64,000 bases of DNA from a virus. Of this stretch, positions 31,983-40,299 are shown piece after piece. The notes below the pieces were generated by a model. The model was not told the DNA's origin, did no database searches, and worked only from the letters and a program-made list of their open reading frames with translations. How positions within the stretch are numbered: the first letter of the stretch is position 1; each line of letters begins with the position of its first letter. Made by a program: the position numbers and the translations under genes. The stretch spans positions 1 to 64,000 of the IMG/VR virus record IMGVR_UViG_3300047491_001293; one strand, 5' to 3'.

Positions 31983-32990
31983 ATGAAAAGACCAACATCA
32001 ATAGATCTGTTCGCTGGCTGTGGCGGTTTGACTCTTGGGTTCGAGATGGCAGGATTTGAGTGCATTGCCTGCAATGAGATTGACAAAAACACCTGTGATA
32101 CCCTTCGTGCGAATCGGCCATCATGCAATCTCATAGATGGCGACATATGCATGGTCAACTTCAAGGAATTTAAAGGTGAGGCTGACATTGTGACTGGGGG
32201 TTTTCCATGCCAATCATTCAGCTCCGCCGGCAAAAGGCTGGGACTCGATGACATCCGTGGCACCATGTTCTACCAGTTTGCCAGGGCCATCGATGAGATA
32301 AGGCCGAGAATGGCAATTGGCGAGAATGTCCGTGGCCTTCTGAGCCATGACAATGGAAAAACCCTTGAGACCATGCTTTCTGTTCTGGACTCGATTGGGT
32401 ATCGGGTTGAACAACCATACCTACTCAAGGCCGTTGATTATGATGTCCCACAGAAGAGGGAGCGCCTATTCATCATCGCCATCAGGAAAGATTTGGACAT
32501 ACAATTCAAGCCTCCACAAAAATCTACAAAAAAATGGACACTGTATGATGCCCTAAGATCAGGGGGGCTTTTCGCAACTGATGTGCCACCATCGGCTGGA
32601 TCCAAATACCCAGAATCAAGAAGAAGTGTCTTGGACATGGTGCCACCTGGTGGCTGCTGGCGTAATCTTCCTCTGGACATACAAAAATCCTACATGAAAG
32701 GTTGTTTCTACAACGATGGTGGCAAGACCGGCATAGCCAGGAGGCTGAGCTGGGATGAGCCAAGCCTAACACTGCTTTGCAGCCCGATTCAGAAACAGAC
32801 AGAGAGATGCCATCCAGATGAAACAAGGCCGTTGACAATAAGGGAATACGCAAGGATACAGACATTCCCGGACAGCTACACATTCTGCGGCCCTAACTCA
32901 AGCCAGTACAAGCAGATTGGCAATGCGGTTCCTGTGAACCTAGCCATGGCCGTTGGCAAGGCGGTTAGATCGTCACTTGGCGTGTTTTAG
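31983..32990 (+). CDS. C5 cytosine DNA methyltransferase, fifth copy (335 aa)
   Basis: IDLFAGCGGLTLGFEMAGFE (I), DGDICMVN, TGGFPCQSFSSAGKRLGLDD (IV), AIGENVRGLLSHD (VI), PQKRERLFIIAIRK (VIII), LTIREYARIQTFPDSYTF (IX) and QIGNAVPVNLA (X). Recognition region includes KGCFYNDGGKTGIARRLSWD. It belongs to a different branch from the triplet (DLFAGCGG versus SLCSGIEA), so was probably acquired separately. Confidence 0.93.
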   Translation: MKRPTSIDLFAGCGGLTLGFEMAGFECIACNEIDKNTCDTLRANRPSCNLIDGDICMVNFKEFKGEADIVTGGFPCQSFSSAGKRLGLDDIRGTMFYQFARAIDEIRPRMAIGENVRGLLSHDNGKTLETMLSVLDSIGYRVEQPYLLKAVDYDVPQKRERLFIIAIRKDLDIQFKPPQKSTKKWTLYDALRSGGLFATDVPPSAGSKYPESRRSVLDMVPPGGCWRNLPLDIQKSYMKGCFYNDGGKTGIARRLSWDEPSLTLLCSPIQKQTERCHPDETRPLTIREYARIQTFPDSYTFCGPNSSQYKQIGNAVPVNLAMAVGKAVRSSLGVF

Positions 32991-33017
32991 TTGCCATTGA
33001 AAAGCATAAATAGACAC

Positions 33018-33659
33018 ATGGTCATAAACGACAGCCAAAAACTAATTTTTTTTATGACGCCACGATGCTCGTCCACCACCCTCCATGAACTGATAACAAG
33101 TAATTTCACGGGTTGTAGGACGATAACATCGACCACCAGCGCCGGGGTTGTGCACCACCACACCAGAATGGCTGGCATGTGGGAAAGCAAGTACTACAAA
33201 TACACAGCAGTCGTGCCAACGAGGCCACTGCTGGAATGGGCGGTGTCTTGTTACAACAACTTCGTTGGCAACTTCCCGCACCACAACTTCTCGTCTTCTT
33301 TTGATGACTTTGTTGTCAACATGCGTGGCATCGACACTAGATATGGCGATGAAATGACTGGATTCAACTGGTTCCAGCATTCTCCACAGAACATGATTGC
33401 CCTTGGGCGTGGAAGGCTGCCGAATTTCACGAGAATAGTGACATTAAGGCATGATCACCTTCTGGAGGACATGTGGCAGATCATAGAGAGTGGGTTCCAC
33501 AAGAACATGTTCATTCCCAATGTTCGAAGAAATTCATGCCATCCAGTCGCAAAGGTGAACATATCCGATGATGTCAAAAGAACCATCGTCAAGCTTTGCT
33601 GCCCATTTGGCGAAGACTGGGATGAAAAGCAAAGGGCAAAAATAGCAAAATTACCATGA
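33018..33659 (+). CDS. Sulfotransferase-like protein (213 aa)
   Basis: LIFFMTPRCSSTTLHELITS resembles the sulfotransferase 5'-phosphosulfate loop, and YTAVVPTRPLLEWAVSCYNN the R-x-P...S-Y segment that binds the 3'-phosphate. Would move sulfate from PAPS to a sugar, fitting the cluster. The frame reaches a TTG at 32991, but ATG 33018 follows the late box CATAAATAG (33005-33013) by four bases and is the likely near-leaderless start. Confidence 0.65.
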   Translation: MVINDSQKLIFFMTPRCSSTTLHELITSNFTGCRTITSTTSAGVVHHHTRMAGMWESKYYKYTAVVPTRPLLEWAVSCYNNFVGNFPHHNFSSSFDDFVVNMRGIDTRYGDEMTGFNWFQHSPQNMIALGRGRLPNFTRIVTLRHDHLLEDMWQIIESGFHKNMFIPNVRRNSCHPVAKVNISDDVKRTIVKLCCPFGEDWDEKQRAKIAKLP

Positions 33660-33671
33660 GAGGTTCAACCC

Positions 33672-34121
33672 ATGAAAATCATATCTCACAGAGGCAACTT
33701 GATCGGACCAGATCCAAGCACTGAAAACACATTGAGGCAATTTGAGATAGCCATATCAAAAGGGTTTGAGATTGAGATCGATGTCTGGAAAATCGTTGAA
33801 GGAACCGTGTGGATTGGCCATGACCAGGGAGACAGCGTGATGCCAAAATCTTTCCTTGAGGACAACTCAAGCAGAATATGGGTTCATGCCAAAAGCCTAC
33901 AGGCTGTAGAGTCTCTGCGTTTCATGCATGGCATAAACTGGTTCTGGCACGAAAACGACAGAATGACCATCACAAGCAAGGGTTACATATGGTGCTATCC
34001 AGGAACATACATTGATGGCGGCATTAGCGTTGTAAACCAGAAGGATTTCCAGACCGATCATGACATACTTGGCATATGCACTGATTTCCCAGAAAACTTC
34101 AAGAGGTTTCAATCTTTGTGA
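33672..34121 (+). CDS. Glycerophosphodiester phosphodiesterase-like protein (149 aa)
   Basis: Starts MKIISHRGNLIGPDPSTENT, with FEIAISKGFEIEIDVWKIVE and VWIGHDQGD: the HRG...ENT...E-D-V...HD signature of GDPD and PI-PLC-like barrels. It is shorter than usual (about 230 aa), so it may be a minimal barrel. Hydrolyses phosphodiesters in lipids or glycan substituents. GAGAGG binding site. Overlaps the convergent gene by 13 bp. Confidence 0.75.
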   Translation: MKIISHRGNLIGPDPSTENTLRQFEIAISKGFEIEIDVWKIVEGTVWIGHDQGDSVMPKSFLEDNSSRIWVHAKSLQAVESLRFMHGINWFWHENDRMTITSKGYIWCYPGTYIDGGISVVNQKDFQTDHDILGICTDFPENFKRFQSL

Positions 34122-34402
34122 TTTGATATTTTTTCAACGAACTTGGATATCACAGTATCAAAAAAACCATCACTTACATCCATGTGCATGGCGTGTTTGA
34201 ACTCATCGCTGAGCATCTTCGACAAAACATGCCAGTCATCTTCATATACGCAAATTGGCGGCTTTCTGCTGGACAAGGCATTTTGCAATCTATCACTCAA
34301 CATCCTAAACCCCTCCAAAAGACCATGACAAAGCGACTTAATGTCGCCCTCAAAAACCTCACCTGGGGTAATTTTTTCAAAAAATAATTTGCCCATGCTC
34401 AT
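34109..34402 (-). CDS. Hypothetical helical protein (about 97 aa)
   Basis: Not recognised. Contains ITPGEVFEGDIKSLCHGLLE, GFRMLSDRLQNALSSRKPPI and YEDDWHVLSKMLSDEFKHAM, predicted mainly helical. Possible starts are at 34414, 34402 and 34396; the first overlaps the -10 of the promoter at 34410-34439, so a later one is favoured. No strong binding site. Confidence 0.55.
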   Translation of the reverse strand: MSMGKLFFEKITPGEVFEGDIKSLCHGLLEGFRMLSDRLQNALSSRKPPICVYEDDWHVLSKMLSDEFKHAMHMDVSDGFFDTVISKFVEKISNHKD

Positions 34403-34409
34403 GAACGCC

Positions 34410-34439
34410 AGCATACGAAAAACGAGTTGCTTGTGTCAA
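34410..34439 (-). promoter_or_regulatory. Sigma70-like promoter TTGACA-18-TATGCT
   Basis: On the minus strand, TTGACA (34434-34439) and TATGCT (34410-34415) are 18 bp apart, a good host-type -35/-10 pair, unlike the late boxes. It would allow early transcription of the gene at 34109. Confidence 0.5.
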
Positions 34440-34631
34440 CACCTAAGCCTTTTTTTGCAAACGATTTATAACTTTTCTAAATGAAAATATGGGCAAAAAA
34501 ACAAGGTCTTGGATATGTGGGCATTATGGGAAAATAAACTGCGAACAAGGTAAAACAGCTTGTTTTTTTGAAATGGTTAAGACATAGTAAGTTTGAGTTT
34601 TGTTTTTTTTAGCTCACAACAAGGGGAAAAG

Positions 34632-35036
34632 ATGAAGACTAACCTTTCGGTGGAAATGCGTGAGAAGTGCTTTAAGGCGCTTTCTGAACTGCGCTTCAAG
34701 ATGGCTGTGGTGATGGCCTACCCAAACCACAAAAACAATGAGATAAAGCTGATCAGGACAACTGGCAAGTCAATTGACATGCTTGACATAACGGACGATG
34801 AGACATTCTGGGAGGTTGACAAGTACAAGGACTTCTTGCTTGAATGTCTTCCATGCCCATATTACCAGAAGAACAAGGTCATATTCACCGATGAGCACCT
34901 CAGCAAGAATGCCATCTTCTTCCTTGATCACGCCAAGATAGTTTGGAATGTGGTCGACAGGTCAATTACCATGTACGACATGGGAACCAGAGAGACAAAG
35001 GTCATTTATGCCGATCCAGTCAAACTGGAGGCGTAG
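34632..35036 (+). CDS. Hypothetical protein, 134 aa
   Basis: Starts MKTNLSVEMREKCFKALSEL after AAGGGG; the longer frame from 34593 is rejected. Alternates helices and strands (MAVVMAYPNHKNNEIKLIRT, CPYYQKNKVIFTDEHLSKNA, VWNVVDRSITMYDMGTRETK). Not recognised. Its 3' end overlaps the convergent gene at 35020 by 17 bp. Confidence 0.65.
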   Translation: MKTNLSVEMREKCFKALSELRFKMAVVMAYPNHKNNEIKLIRTTGKSIDMLDITDDETFWEVDKYKDFLLECLPCPYYQKNKVIFTDEHLSKNAIFFLDHAKIVWNVVDRSITMYDMGTRETKVIYADPVKLEA

Positions 35037-35577
35037 GGCTTTTGCATGTTGAAATGGCAATCACCGACTTTGGGTCAAAAACAAAGTGCAGACCCTGCTG
35101 TACGATGGTTCTCGCCCACTTGTCAGAGCTAATGCAATTGGGATGCAAGGGGTAGCGTGCAAAGACATCACGCCTGATGAAACAGAAGTCCATGCAAAAA
35201 TCAAAAGCAGTGGTCTGTTCGCCCCTTAAGTTTTTTACAACCTCGATGCGTTCTGATTCAGAGCTTGAATCGCAGTTCAAGCATGCTCCAGTGACTGCAA
35301 AACATGCGTCATCCTCAAAATGCTTAAGTACAGCGCTCCAGTCGATTCTAACCACATCAAAATCAAAGGATGAGAAGAAGCACAATATGTCAGAGGAACC
35401 GTTTTTTACCGCCATGCCATATTCATGCAATGTCGGCCTTTGACCATGGGGAACGCATGAAGATTTACCCTTTACATTTTCAATCAAATTACACAACAAG
35501 CAAAAAACAAAATCTGTCTCTGTGTCGTTTTTAAAAATGTGAACATCAACGGTGGGCGATTCACCAAGTGTTCTCAT
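35020..35577 (-). CDS. Putative GT-A glycosyltransferase fragment-like protein (185 aa)
   Basis: Starts MRTLGESPTVDVHIFKNDTE after GGGAGG. SSDILCFFSSFDFDVVRIDW has a strand followed by D-F-D, and ACFAVTGACLN, FCMDFCFIRRDVFARYPLHP and CISSDKWAR fit the donor and acceptor segments of GT-A enzymes. It is shorter than most and lacks a clear nucleotide-binding start. In the same minus-strand run as a GT2 gene. Confidence 0.55.
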   Translation of the reverse strand: MRTLGESPTVDVHIFKNDTETDFVFCLLCNLIENVKGKSSCVPHGQRPTLHEYGMAVKNGSSDILCFFSSFDFDVVRIDWSAVLKHFEDDACFAVTGACLNCDSSSESERIEVVKNLRGEQTTAFDFCMDFCFIRRDVFARYPLHPNCISSDKWARTIVQQGLHFVFDPKSVIAISTCKSPTPPV

Positions 35578-36172
35578 CAAGTAAATCCTCCCCATCGTAA
35601 AGCTCAAACTTGGCTGCTATTGGTATCGAGTCATATGGGACAAACACAAGCACCTTGTAGTAAACGGATGTGTCAGTTCCCTCGTCAATTTTAAACCATG
35701 ACTCGACACCACTATCTGCCCTGTGTATTTTCACAGACCTATTGCGGAACTTCAAAGCTCTTGCGACAAGGTTAGAAACAAATTCTTGTGAGAAGTTGAA
35801 GCTGGACACCTCTTGAGCGGCCATGGATTTGACCACCTTTGTCGGTGCCACTATAACTTTTCGCTTGTCAGAGGAAAGGCAGCAATAATACTGCGATTGC
35901 GTCCTGCAATCCCTGCCATCTATGGTCTCAAACCCGCCAGGTATCGGGTAAAATCTCATGGCCTCAAATATGATGTCTGACCTATTGTCACGGCACTTGA
36001 ACTGCGCCGTCCTATTGTGCTTTGCGCAGCGGAAGTCTATCATCTCCCGCATATCCTCCTCCAGTGAGACCTCCTCAAACTGGTAGCCGAACCTTTTATT
36101 CATGTATCTGGCAAGTGTCGATGCAATTCCATTGCCAAACTTTATTCTGGATGATATTGAGTCGCTTTTCAT
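35561..36172 (-). CDS. Hypothetical protein, possible nuclease fold (203 aa)
   Basis: Contains MREMIDFRCAKHNRTAQFKC-RDNRSDIIFE, where I-D ... Q-x-K recalls the PD-(D/E)XK core used by restriction-type nucleases, followed by CRTQSQYYCCLSSDKRKVIV. Cysteines might bind zinc. Start uncertain: ATG 36172 or a TTG at 36220 that overlaps the upstream gene by 17 bp. Assignment of function is weak. Confidence 0.55.
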   Translation of the reverse strand: MKSDSISSRIKFGNGIASTLARYMNKRFGYQFEEVSLEEDMREMIDFRCAKHNRTAQFKCRDNRSDIIFEAMRFYPIPGGFETIDGRDCRTQSQYYCCLSSDKRKVIVAPTKVVKSMAAQEVSSFNFSQEFVSNLVARALKFRNRSVKIHRADSGVESWFKIDEGTDTSVYYKVLVFVPYDSIPIAAKFELYDGEDLLDENTW

Positions 36173-36203
36173 TTTTGAATCGTAATTCCTTTTTGGAAAA
36201 TTT

Positions 36204-36821
36204 TCAATAGTTGTTACCAAGAACCTCTGCTATGTGCTCCCACTTATTTCTGGAGCATATGTGCTCATAGATCTCACCATCGGATTGTTCATAGGTCAAT
36301 GACCAGAAGCCAATGCTTGCCCAGACATCACGGTGAGCGACCATCTGCATTGCGTCTATATTGTATTGCTTTGGTGGAACACCAGCAAAGTAGGCTGGCG
36401 TTTCCATTTTGACGCCACCGGGTTTGTAATGGTTTATGGAAAAAACTACGACATCAGAATTTGTGGCTTCAATCTTTTCATTTATCGTTTCTAGGGCATT
36501 GGGGAAGAGGTAATTGTCTATATTGAAATGGATGTAGTATTCGCAATCGGTGTTGGCATAGGCAAACCGCATGGCAGCATCTCTGGAGCTGTGCCCCCAA
36601 TTTGCCATGCGGACACTTGTGTTCAGAAAGTAAGTATTCATTTTCAAGTCAACACCTGCAAGCTCATCAGAGTATGGTGTTGATTTATAGCCATCATGGC
36701 ATATGAATACATCAAAGCATCTGTAGGTCTGGGCTGATAAAGATTTCAAGCCGTTAACCATGCCATCCCTTGGCACATGGCCTTCGTAGTCAACAGCAAT
36801 TATGCCAAACTTGACGCCCAT
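36204..36821 (-). CDS. Family 2 glycosyltransferase (205 aa)
   Basis: FGIIAVDYEGHVPRDGMVNG, LKSLSAQTYRCFDVFICHDG (GT2 L-S-x-Q-T-Y...D-G), ANWGHSSRDAAMRFAYANTD and YYIHFNIDNYLFPNALETIN (strand with D-N metal site). A catalytic-domain-only GT2. First gene of the three-gene minus-strand run 36821-35020. Confidence 0.82.
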   Translation of the reverse strand: MGVKFGIIAVDYEGHVPRDGMVNGLKSLSAQTYRCFDVFICHDGYKSTPYSDELAGVDLKMNTYFLNTSVRMANWGHSSRDAAMRFAYANTDCEYYIHFNIDNYLFPNALETINEKIEATNSDVVVFSINHYKPGGVKMETPAYFAGVPPKQYNIDAMQMVAHRDVWASIGFWSLTYEQSDGEIYEHICSRNKWEHIAEVLGNNY

Positions 36822-37037
36822 AAAATTTATTTCTGAGATAATGAGATAACTTAGTTACTCTCATCTGTTTTTTTGGGTTGTGTTCATTCGGTTCATTTCG
36901 GCCATGATGGATTCCATTTTCTTATTTAGCCCAATGATTTCTTTGAAACTTTTGATGGAAATACTGATTTTTCACTGTTGGTGAGGTGCAAATTTACAAA
37001 AAAATCATTTTCAATATCATGTGATTGGAGGATTGAA
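36822..37037. other. Divergent spacer, no supported gene
   Basis: AT-rich region between divergent genes. A minus-strand frame at 36861-36962 (SIKSFKEIIGLNKKMESIMA...) would encode a 33-residue helix, but lacks ATG, GTG or TTG and a binding site. GGAGG at the right end belongs to the gene at 37038. Confidence 0.4.
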
Positions 37038-38195
37038 ATGGCAAGTAAAGAAGAAAAGACAAGGAAGAAGAATGAATCCCAGGTTCTGGGAAGGTATCCA
37101 GGCTTGTCAATTGTTGGTGAAGAGCATGTTGACCAACAGATCATATCCTCAATCAAAAAGGCCTACAAAAGCATCATTCTAACAGTTGACTCAAAAAGGA
37201 AGAGCGAAAGTGAGCTCATCGTCTGTGATTTTCTCAAACACATAAAAAAACATGGTTTCCACAGCCAGCAAAAAAGCAACAATGTGGTAAACAAGTTCTG
37301 GGACATTTACAAGCCGGGGGCTGGTAAACTTTTGAATGACATCTACGAAAGCATCAAGAGTAAGGAGAATGACAAGCTTGGCTTCTTCATATCAGCCGTG
37401 CACTACACAACCACCATATTGACAAACAAGATATTCAAGTGCTGCAAGCTTGAAAGCATACTGCCGGACACATTCATGCTCTGCTCACTGTATAAGGATG
37501 TATTGCTCCTTAGGTTCCACCAAATACCAAGCAGAGCCACGCCATCTGGCAGGGTGTACAAGCACGAAAAAAGCATAGTGGTTGACGGGAAGGAATATGA
37601 AATATGGTTCACCAAGCATGCACTGGAGCGGATCATGCAGAGGGTGGCAAGTTTCGATGTGATGAAAATCATGGGCGAATTCATGTTCCATGCCCATTTT
37701 GAGTTCAGTGGATTCGGAAAGTTCCAGCACCTTCTTTGTGCCTATCTGGCAACAACCATATCTGGAAGTGTGGCACTCACGGATGAGGACGACATACCAA
37801 CCATGAGTGGGCAGAATCCAGTTGACATGATATCCAAGTATTTGTACTTCCCATTTGTTGTCGAGGACAACAGGATCATATGCAAGAGCGGCTTGATACC
37901 TGGATTTTATGGCACCCCAGAGTTTTTGCTCAGGCAGGCCATAGAGAAGAACAATGTCGTGTTTGAAGGCGAGATGGTTGATCTTGACAAACCCATAAAA
38001 ACCAATGGTGGCAAGATGATCACGCCATCGAAGGTTGTCAGGGATTTTTACGAGAAAAACTGCGATGGTCAAATGGTGAACACCAACAACTTCTATTTCA
38101 TATCTTATATTTTCCACAAGCTTGGCATGACGCAGTACTACATGGGCGAGATGGAGAGCTTCTTCCCGATAATATCAAGAAATATCAAGGAATAA
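37038..38195 (+). CDS. Hypothetical protein, 385 aa
   Basis: Start MASKEEKTRKKNESQVLGRY after GGAGG; earlier start at 36978 rejected. Basic N-terminus, then helical body (NNVVNKFWDIYKPGAGKLLN, DKLGFFISAVHYTTTILTNK). KEYEIWFTKHALERIMQRVA resembles the F-(T/S)-x-H-A-x-x-R-x-x-x-R helix of DUF4258/BrnT-like RNase toxins, but is embedded in a larger protein. Function unknown. Confidence 0.7.
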   Translation: MASKEEKTRKKNESQVLGRYPGLSIVGEEHVDQQIISSIKKAYKSIILTVDSKRKSESELIVCDFLKHIKKHGFHSQQKSNNVVNKFWDIYKPGAGKLLNDIYESIKSKENDKLGFFISAVHYTTTILTNKIFKCCKLESILPDTFMLCSLYKDVLLLRFHQIPSRATPSGRVYKHEKSIVVDGKEYEIWFTKHALERIMQRVASFDVMKIMGEFMFHAHFEFSGFGKFQHLLCAYLATTISGSVALTDEDDIPTMSGQNPVDMISKYLYFPFVVEDNRIICKSGLIPGFYGTPEFLLRQAIEKNNVVFEGEMVDLDKPIKTNGGKMITPSKVVRDFYEKNCDGQMVNTNNFYFISYIFHKLGMTQYYMGEMESFFPIISRNIKE

Positions 38196-38211
38196 TTCAT
38201 GCAATTGAAGA

Positions 38212-38508
38212 TTACATCCAGTCGTACCAAGTCAAACTCTTGCCATCAGCAAGCTTTTGAAGATGACGGATGTCAACATGATTACTATTGAAGTTGGAAA
38301 CACTGGAATTAAAAGAATTTGGATTTTCTTGTTTGAATTTCTCAATTTTTGGCAGCAAGTCAGGGTTCTGGTTCAATATATCGGTAATTATTTTCATGCT
38401 TTGCTGATCTGTAACAGCCGAAAAAAGATCAGGAGGAATTTGTTCATTTAAAACATTGTCCTTAACTATCAAATTTTCACGAATCAAAAAATCATGGAAA
38501 CTTATCAT
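38212..38508 (-). CDS. Leader-tagged small protein (98 aa)
   Basis: Starts MISFHDFLIRENLIVKDNVL; the leader is followed by PPDLFSAVTDQQSMKIITDI, an Asn/Ser-rich stretch (NPNSFNSSVSNFNSNHVDI) and LTWYDWM. Start at 38508 is preferred over 38526 because it brings the leader to the N-terminus and is preceded by AGAGGTTG. No domain recognised. Confidence 0.7.
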   Translation of the reverse strand: MISFHDFLIRENLIVKDNVLNEQIPPDLFSAVTDQQSMKIITDILNQNPDLLPKIEKFKQENPNSFNSSVSNFNSNHVDIRHLQKLADGKSLTWYDWM

Positions 38509-38531
38509 TTCAACCTCTTTATTCAAATGAA

Positions 38532-39266
38532 TTAATCAGATTTACCACCGTTATTTTTTATTCTCTCGATCCTCTCAATGTGCTTCAGCCCGCTTTTTTT
38601 TATGTGGCCAATTGTATCATCGACCTCTTTATCCGCATTCATTATACTGATTGCCTGCTTGTCCTTGAATGTGTTTATGCCGAAGTTGAAATCCTTGCCC
38701 TTGAGCCTTCCAGTCCTGTCCATCAATATAAAGGTGACAAGGAGCTTTGGCCTCCTCTCATTCCTTATCATGCCCTTGCCATCGTACATGGTGTTGTAGA
38801 GCTTCCTAGGGAATCCACTCTCTGGCTGCAGTGACATGTGGTTGTCTATGACAAAATGCAAGGTTTCCATGTCCTCGGGAGACAAGGATAGGTACATGTC
38901 CTTTATTGGCCCAGTCAGCTTTTCGATCATTGGCATGTAATGCTTTGGAGACTCGTGCCCGTGCGATTTCACCTTTCCGTCATCGCCAAACTTGCTGGCG
39001 CTGGCTTTGCCGATGTCATGGAACCACGCAGCAAGCTTGAGAACCCTAAGGTCTGAATCGGAAAGGTTCATGTCAAGATTTTTGAAAACACTGTCTGGAT
39101 TTTCCTTGTCCCTTGCGATAAAATTCAAGGCCAGTGGGAGCCGGCTACGAACCATCCTGGTGTGCGTGAACACATCGCCCTCGGCGTGATGCTCGGGGTT
39201 CTGTGGCACTGGCTTCAAAATTTGCCTCAAGGAAACTTCTTTAATTAGGAACTGCTTGAAATTCAT
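38532..39266 (-). CDS. Leader-tagged HD-domain hydrolase (244 aa)
   Basis: Leader MNFKQFLIKEVSLRQILKPV, then an HD phosphohydrolase: H35 (DVFTHTRMVR), H83-D84 in LKLAAWFHDIGKA, H102/H104 in KSHGHESPKHY and a later helix LHFVIDNHMSLQPE. This is the metal-binding HD set of (p)ppGpp, dNTP and tRNA-CCA-type phosphohydrolases. A packaged HD enzyme could cut host nucleotides or RNA immediately after injection (inference). Start has no Shine-Dalgarno site but GGATATATAGG ends five bases before it. Confidence 0.82.
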   Translation of the reverse strand: MNFKQFLIKEVSLRQILKPVPQNPEHHAEGDVFTHTRMVRSRLPLALNFIARDKENPDSVFKNLDMNLSDSDLRVLKLAAWFHDIGKASASKFGDDGKVKSHGHESPKHYMPMIEKLTGPIKDMYLSLSPEDMETLHFVIDNHMSLQPESGFPRKLYNTMYDGKGMIRNERRPKLLVTFILMDRTGRLKGKDFNFGINTFKDKQAISIMNADKEVDDTIGHIKKSGLKHIERIERIKNNGGKSD

Positions 39267-39270
39267 GGTA

Positions 39271-39282
39271 ACCTATATATCC
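39271..39282. promoter_or_regulatory. Shared late box between divergent genes (TATATA)
   Basis: Read on the minus strand this is GGATATATAGGT, 5 bp from the ATG at 39266; on the plus strand it is ACCTATATATCC, 15 bp from the ATG at 39297 with AAAGGTG between. One near-palindromic element may serve both. Confidence 0.5.
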
Positions 39283-39296
39283 AAAGGTGCAACAAT

Positions 39297-39665
39297 ATGA
39301 GCGTTTTTGAATTGATATCCGACATCCAAAAGAAGTTTGAGAACCTTGACAAGACATGGGTTCGATTCGAGTCAAGGGAAAGGAACGCACTTCTATCAGA
39401 GGTGACATCCAAGATATCAATCCTTCAGAAAATCAGCCTTGCCGAGGATAATTGCATTGGTGACCAATCCATCACCATAAGCCCTCAAAACAGCCAGCCA
39501 GTTGCCCACGACCCAGACTCCCAAGTGTTTGATAGGCTCTTGCAATGTGTCAAGATGCTCGCCTACAGTGGCAAGTTCGACCTCAACGCCATAGCAACAT
39601 ACCTTGACATCAATGTGGACAAGGCAAAATTGCTGATGGATCAGTGGAAATCGGAAAAGAATTAG
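39297..39665 (+). CDS. Hypothetical protein, 122 aa
   Basis: Starts MSVFELISDIQKKFENLDKT, a weak leader resemblance followed by a helix (RNALLSEVTSKISILQKISL), a polar linker (GDQSITISPQNSQPVAHDPD) and a small helical C-terminal domain (FDLNAIATYLDINVDKAKLL) that looks like a helix-turn-helix. Might bind DNA. Divergent from the HD gene. Overlaps the next, convergent gene by 4 bp. Confidence 0.65.
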   Translation: MSVFELISDIQKKFENLDKTWVRFESRERNALLSEVTSKISILQKISLAEDNCIGDQSITISPQNSQPVAHDPDSQVFDRLLQCVKMLAYSGKFDLNAIATYLDINVDKAKLLMDQWKSEKN

Positions 39666-40261
39666 CTTGGTAGGCGCAATATCTTCTTGAAGGATTGCGC
39701 CATCTCATCCATGGCAATCTTGCTTGCCTGGCTGGTTGGCATGCCTTGCTGCAGCTCATCAAACCTTGAAACATATCGTGAATATTGTCTCATGATGATT
39801 TGCTTGTCCAGATTGTTGAAATCGGCAAGGTCATTGTCACTGAAATCACAAAGTTTTGTCAATATGGAGTAAACAAGACCAAGTGTGTACTCGCCGCCAT
39901 CTCTTATGACAAGCGATTTACCGATGTCCATGAAAGATATGCTCTCTCGAATTTCATCAATCTGATCCTCAAAAAAACCAAATGTTTCATTTCTCATCGC
40001 AATGAGGACGGTCTCGTTGTGGCCGACATGCTCAAACTTCAAAATCGCAAAACCACTGTCGCTTTTTGTTTTTTTGAAAAACTTGTCAATGAGCATAACC
40101 GTGCGCTCATGGTCTACGCACACATCAACAATCTCTTCGCTTGAGTCATTGAACACACAAACATGCATCATCTCGCCATGGTATCTCTCGAGCACAAAGC
40201 TCTTTGCGTCTGAGCAAGCCTCAGATGGACTGGCATGCTTAATTATTGTCATGTCGCTCAT
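39662..40261 (-). CDS. Hypothetical protein, 199 aa
   Basis: Not recognised. Alpha/beta N-terminal half (MMHVCVFNDSSEEIVDVCVD, SGFAILKFEHVGHNETVLIA) and helical C-terminal half (YTLGLVYSILTKLCDFSDND, RQYSRYVSRFDELQQGMPTS, ASKIAMDEMAQSFKKILRLP). No signal or membrane segments. Start MSDMTIIKHASP has no strong binding site. Confidence 0.6.
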   Translation of the reverse strand: MSDMTIIKHASPSEACSDAKSFVLERYHGEMMHVCVFNDSSEEIVDVCVDHERTVMLIDKFFKKTKSDSGFAILKFEHVGHNETVLIAMRNETFGFFEDQIDEIRESISFMDIGKSLVIRDGGEYTLGLVYSILTKLCDFSDNDLADFNNLDKQIIMRQYSRYVSRFDELQQGMPTSQASKIAMDEMAQSFKKILRLPS

Positions 40262-40299
40262 AATGGTAGTTTACTTGAAAAATCACTTGTGTAAAGTGA

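Noticed and set aside
34544-34569. Hairpin AACAAG...CTTGTT followed by T6 on the plus strand
   Set aside because: AT-rich 6-bp stem with no plus-strand transcript clearly ending there; too weak to call a terminator.
36861-36962. Minus-strand frame SIKSFKEIIGLNKKMESIMA
   Set aside because: Leader-like look, but no ATG, GTG or TTG start and no promoter box or binding site; possibly a relic.
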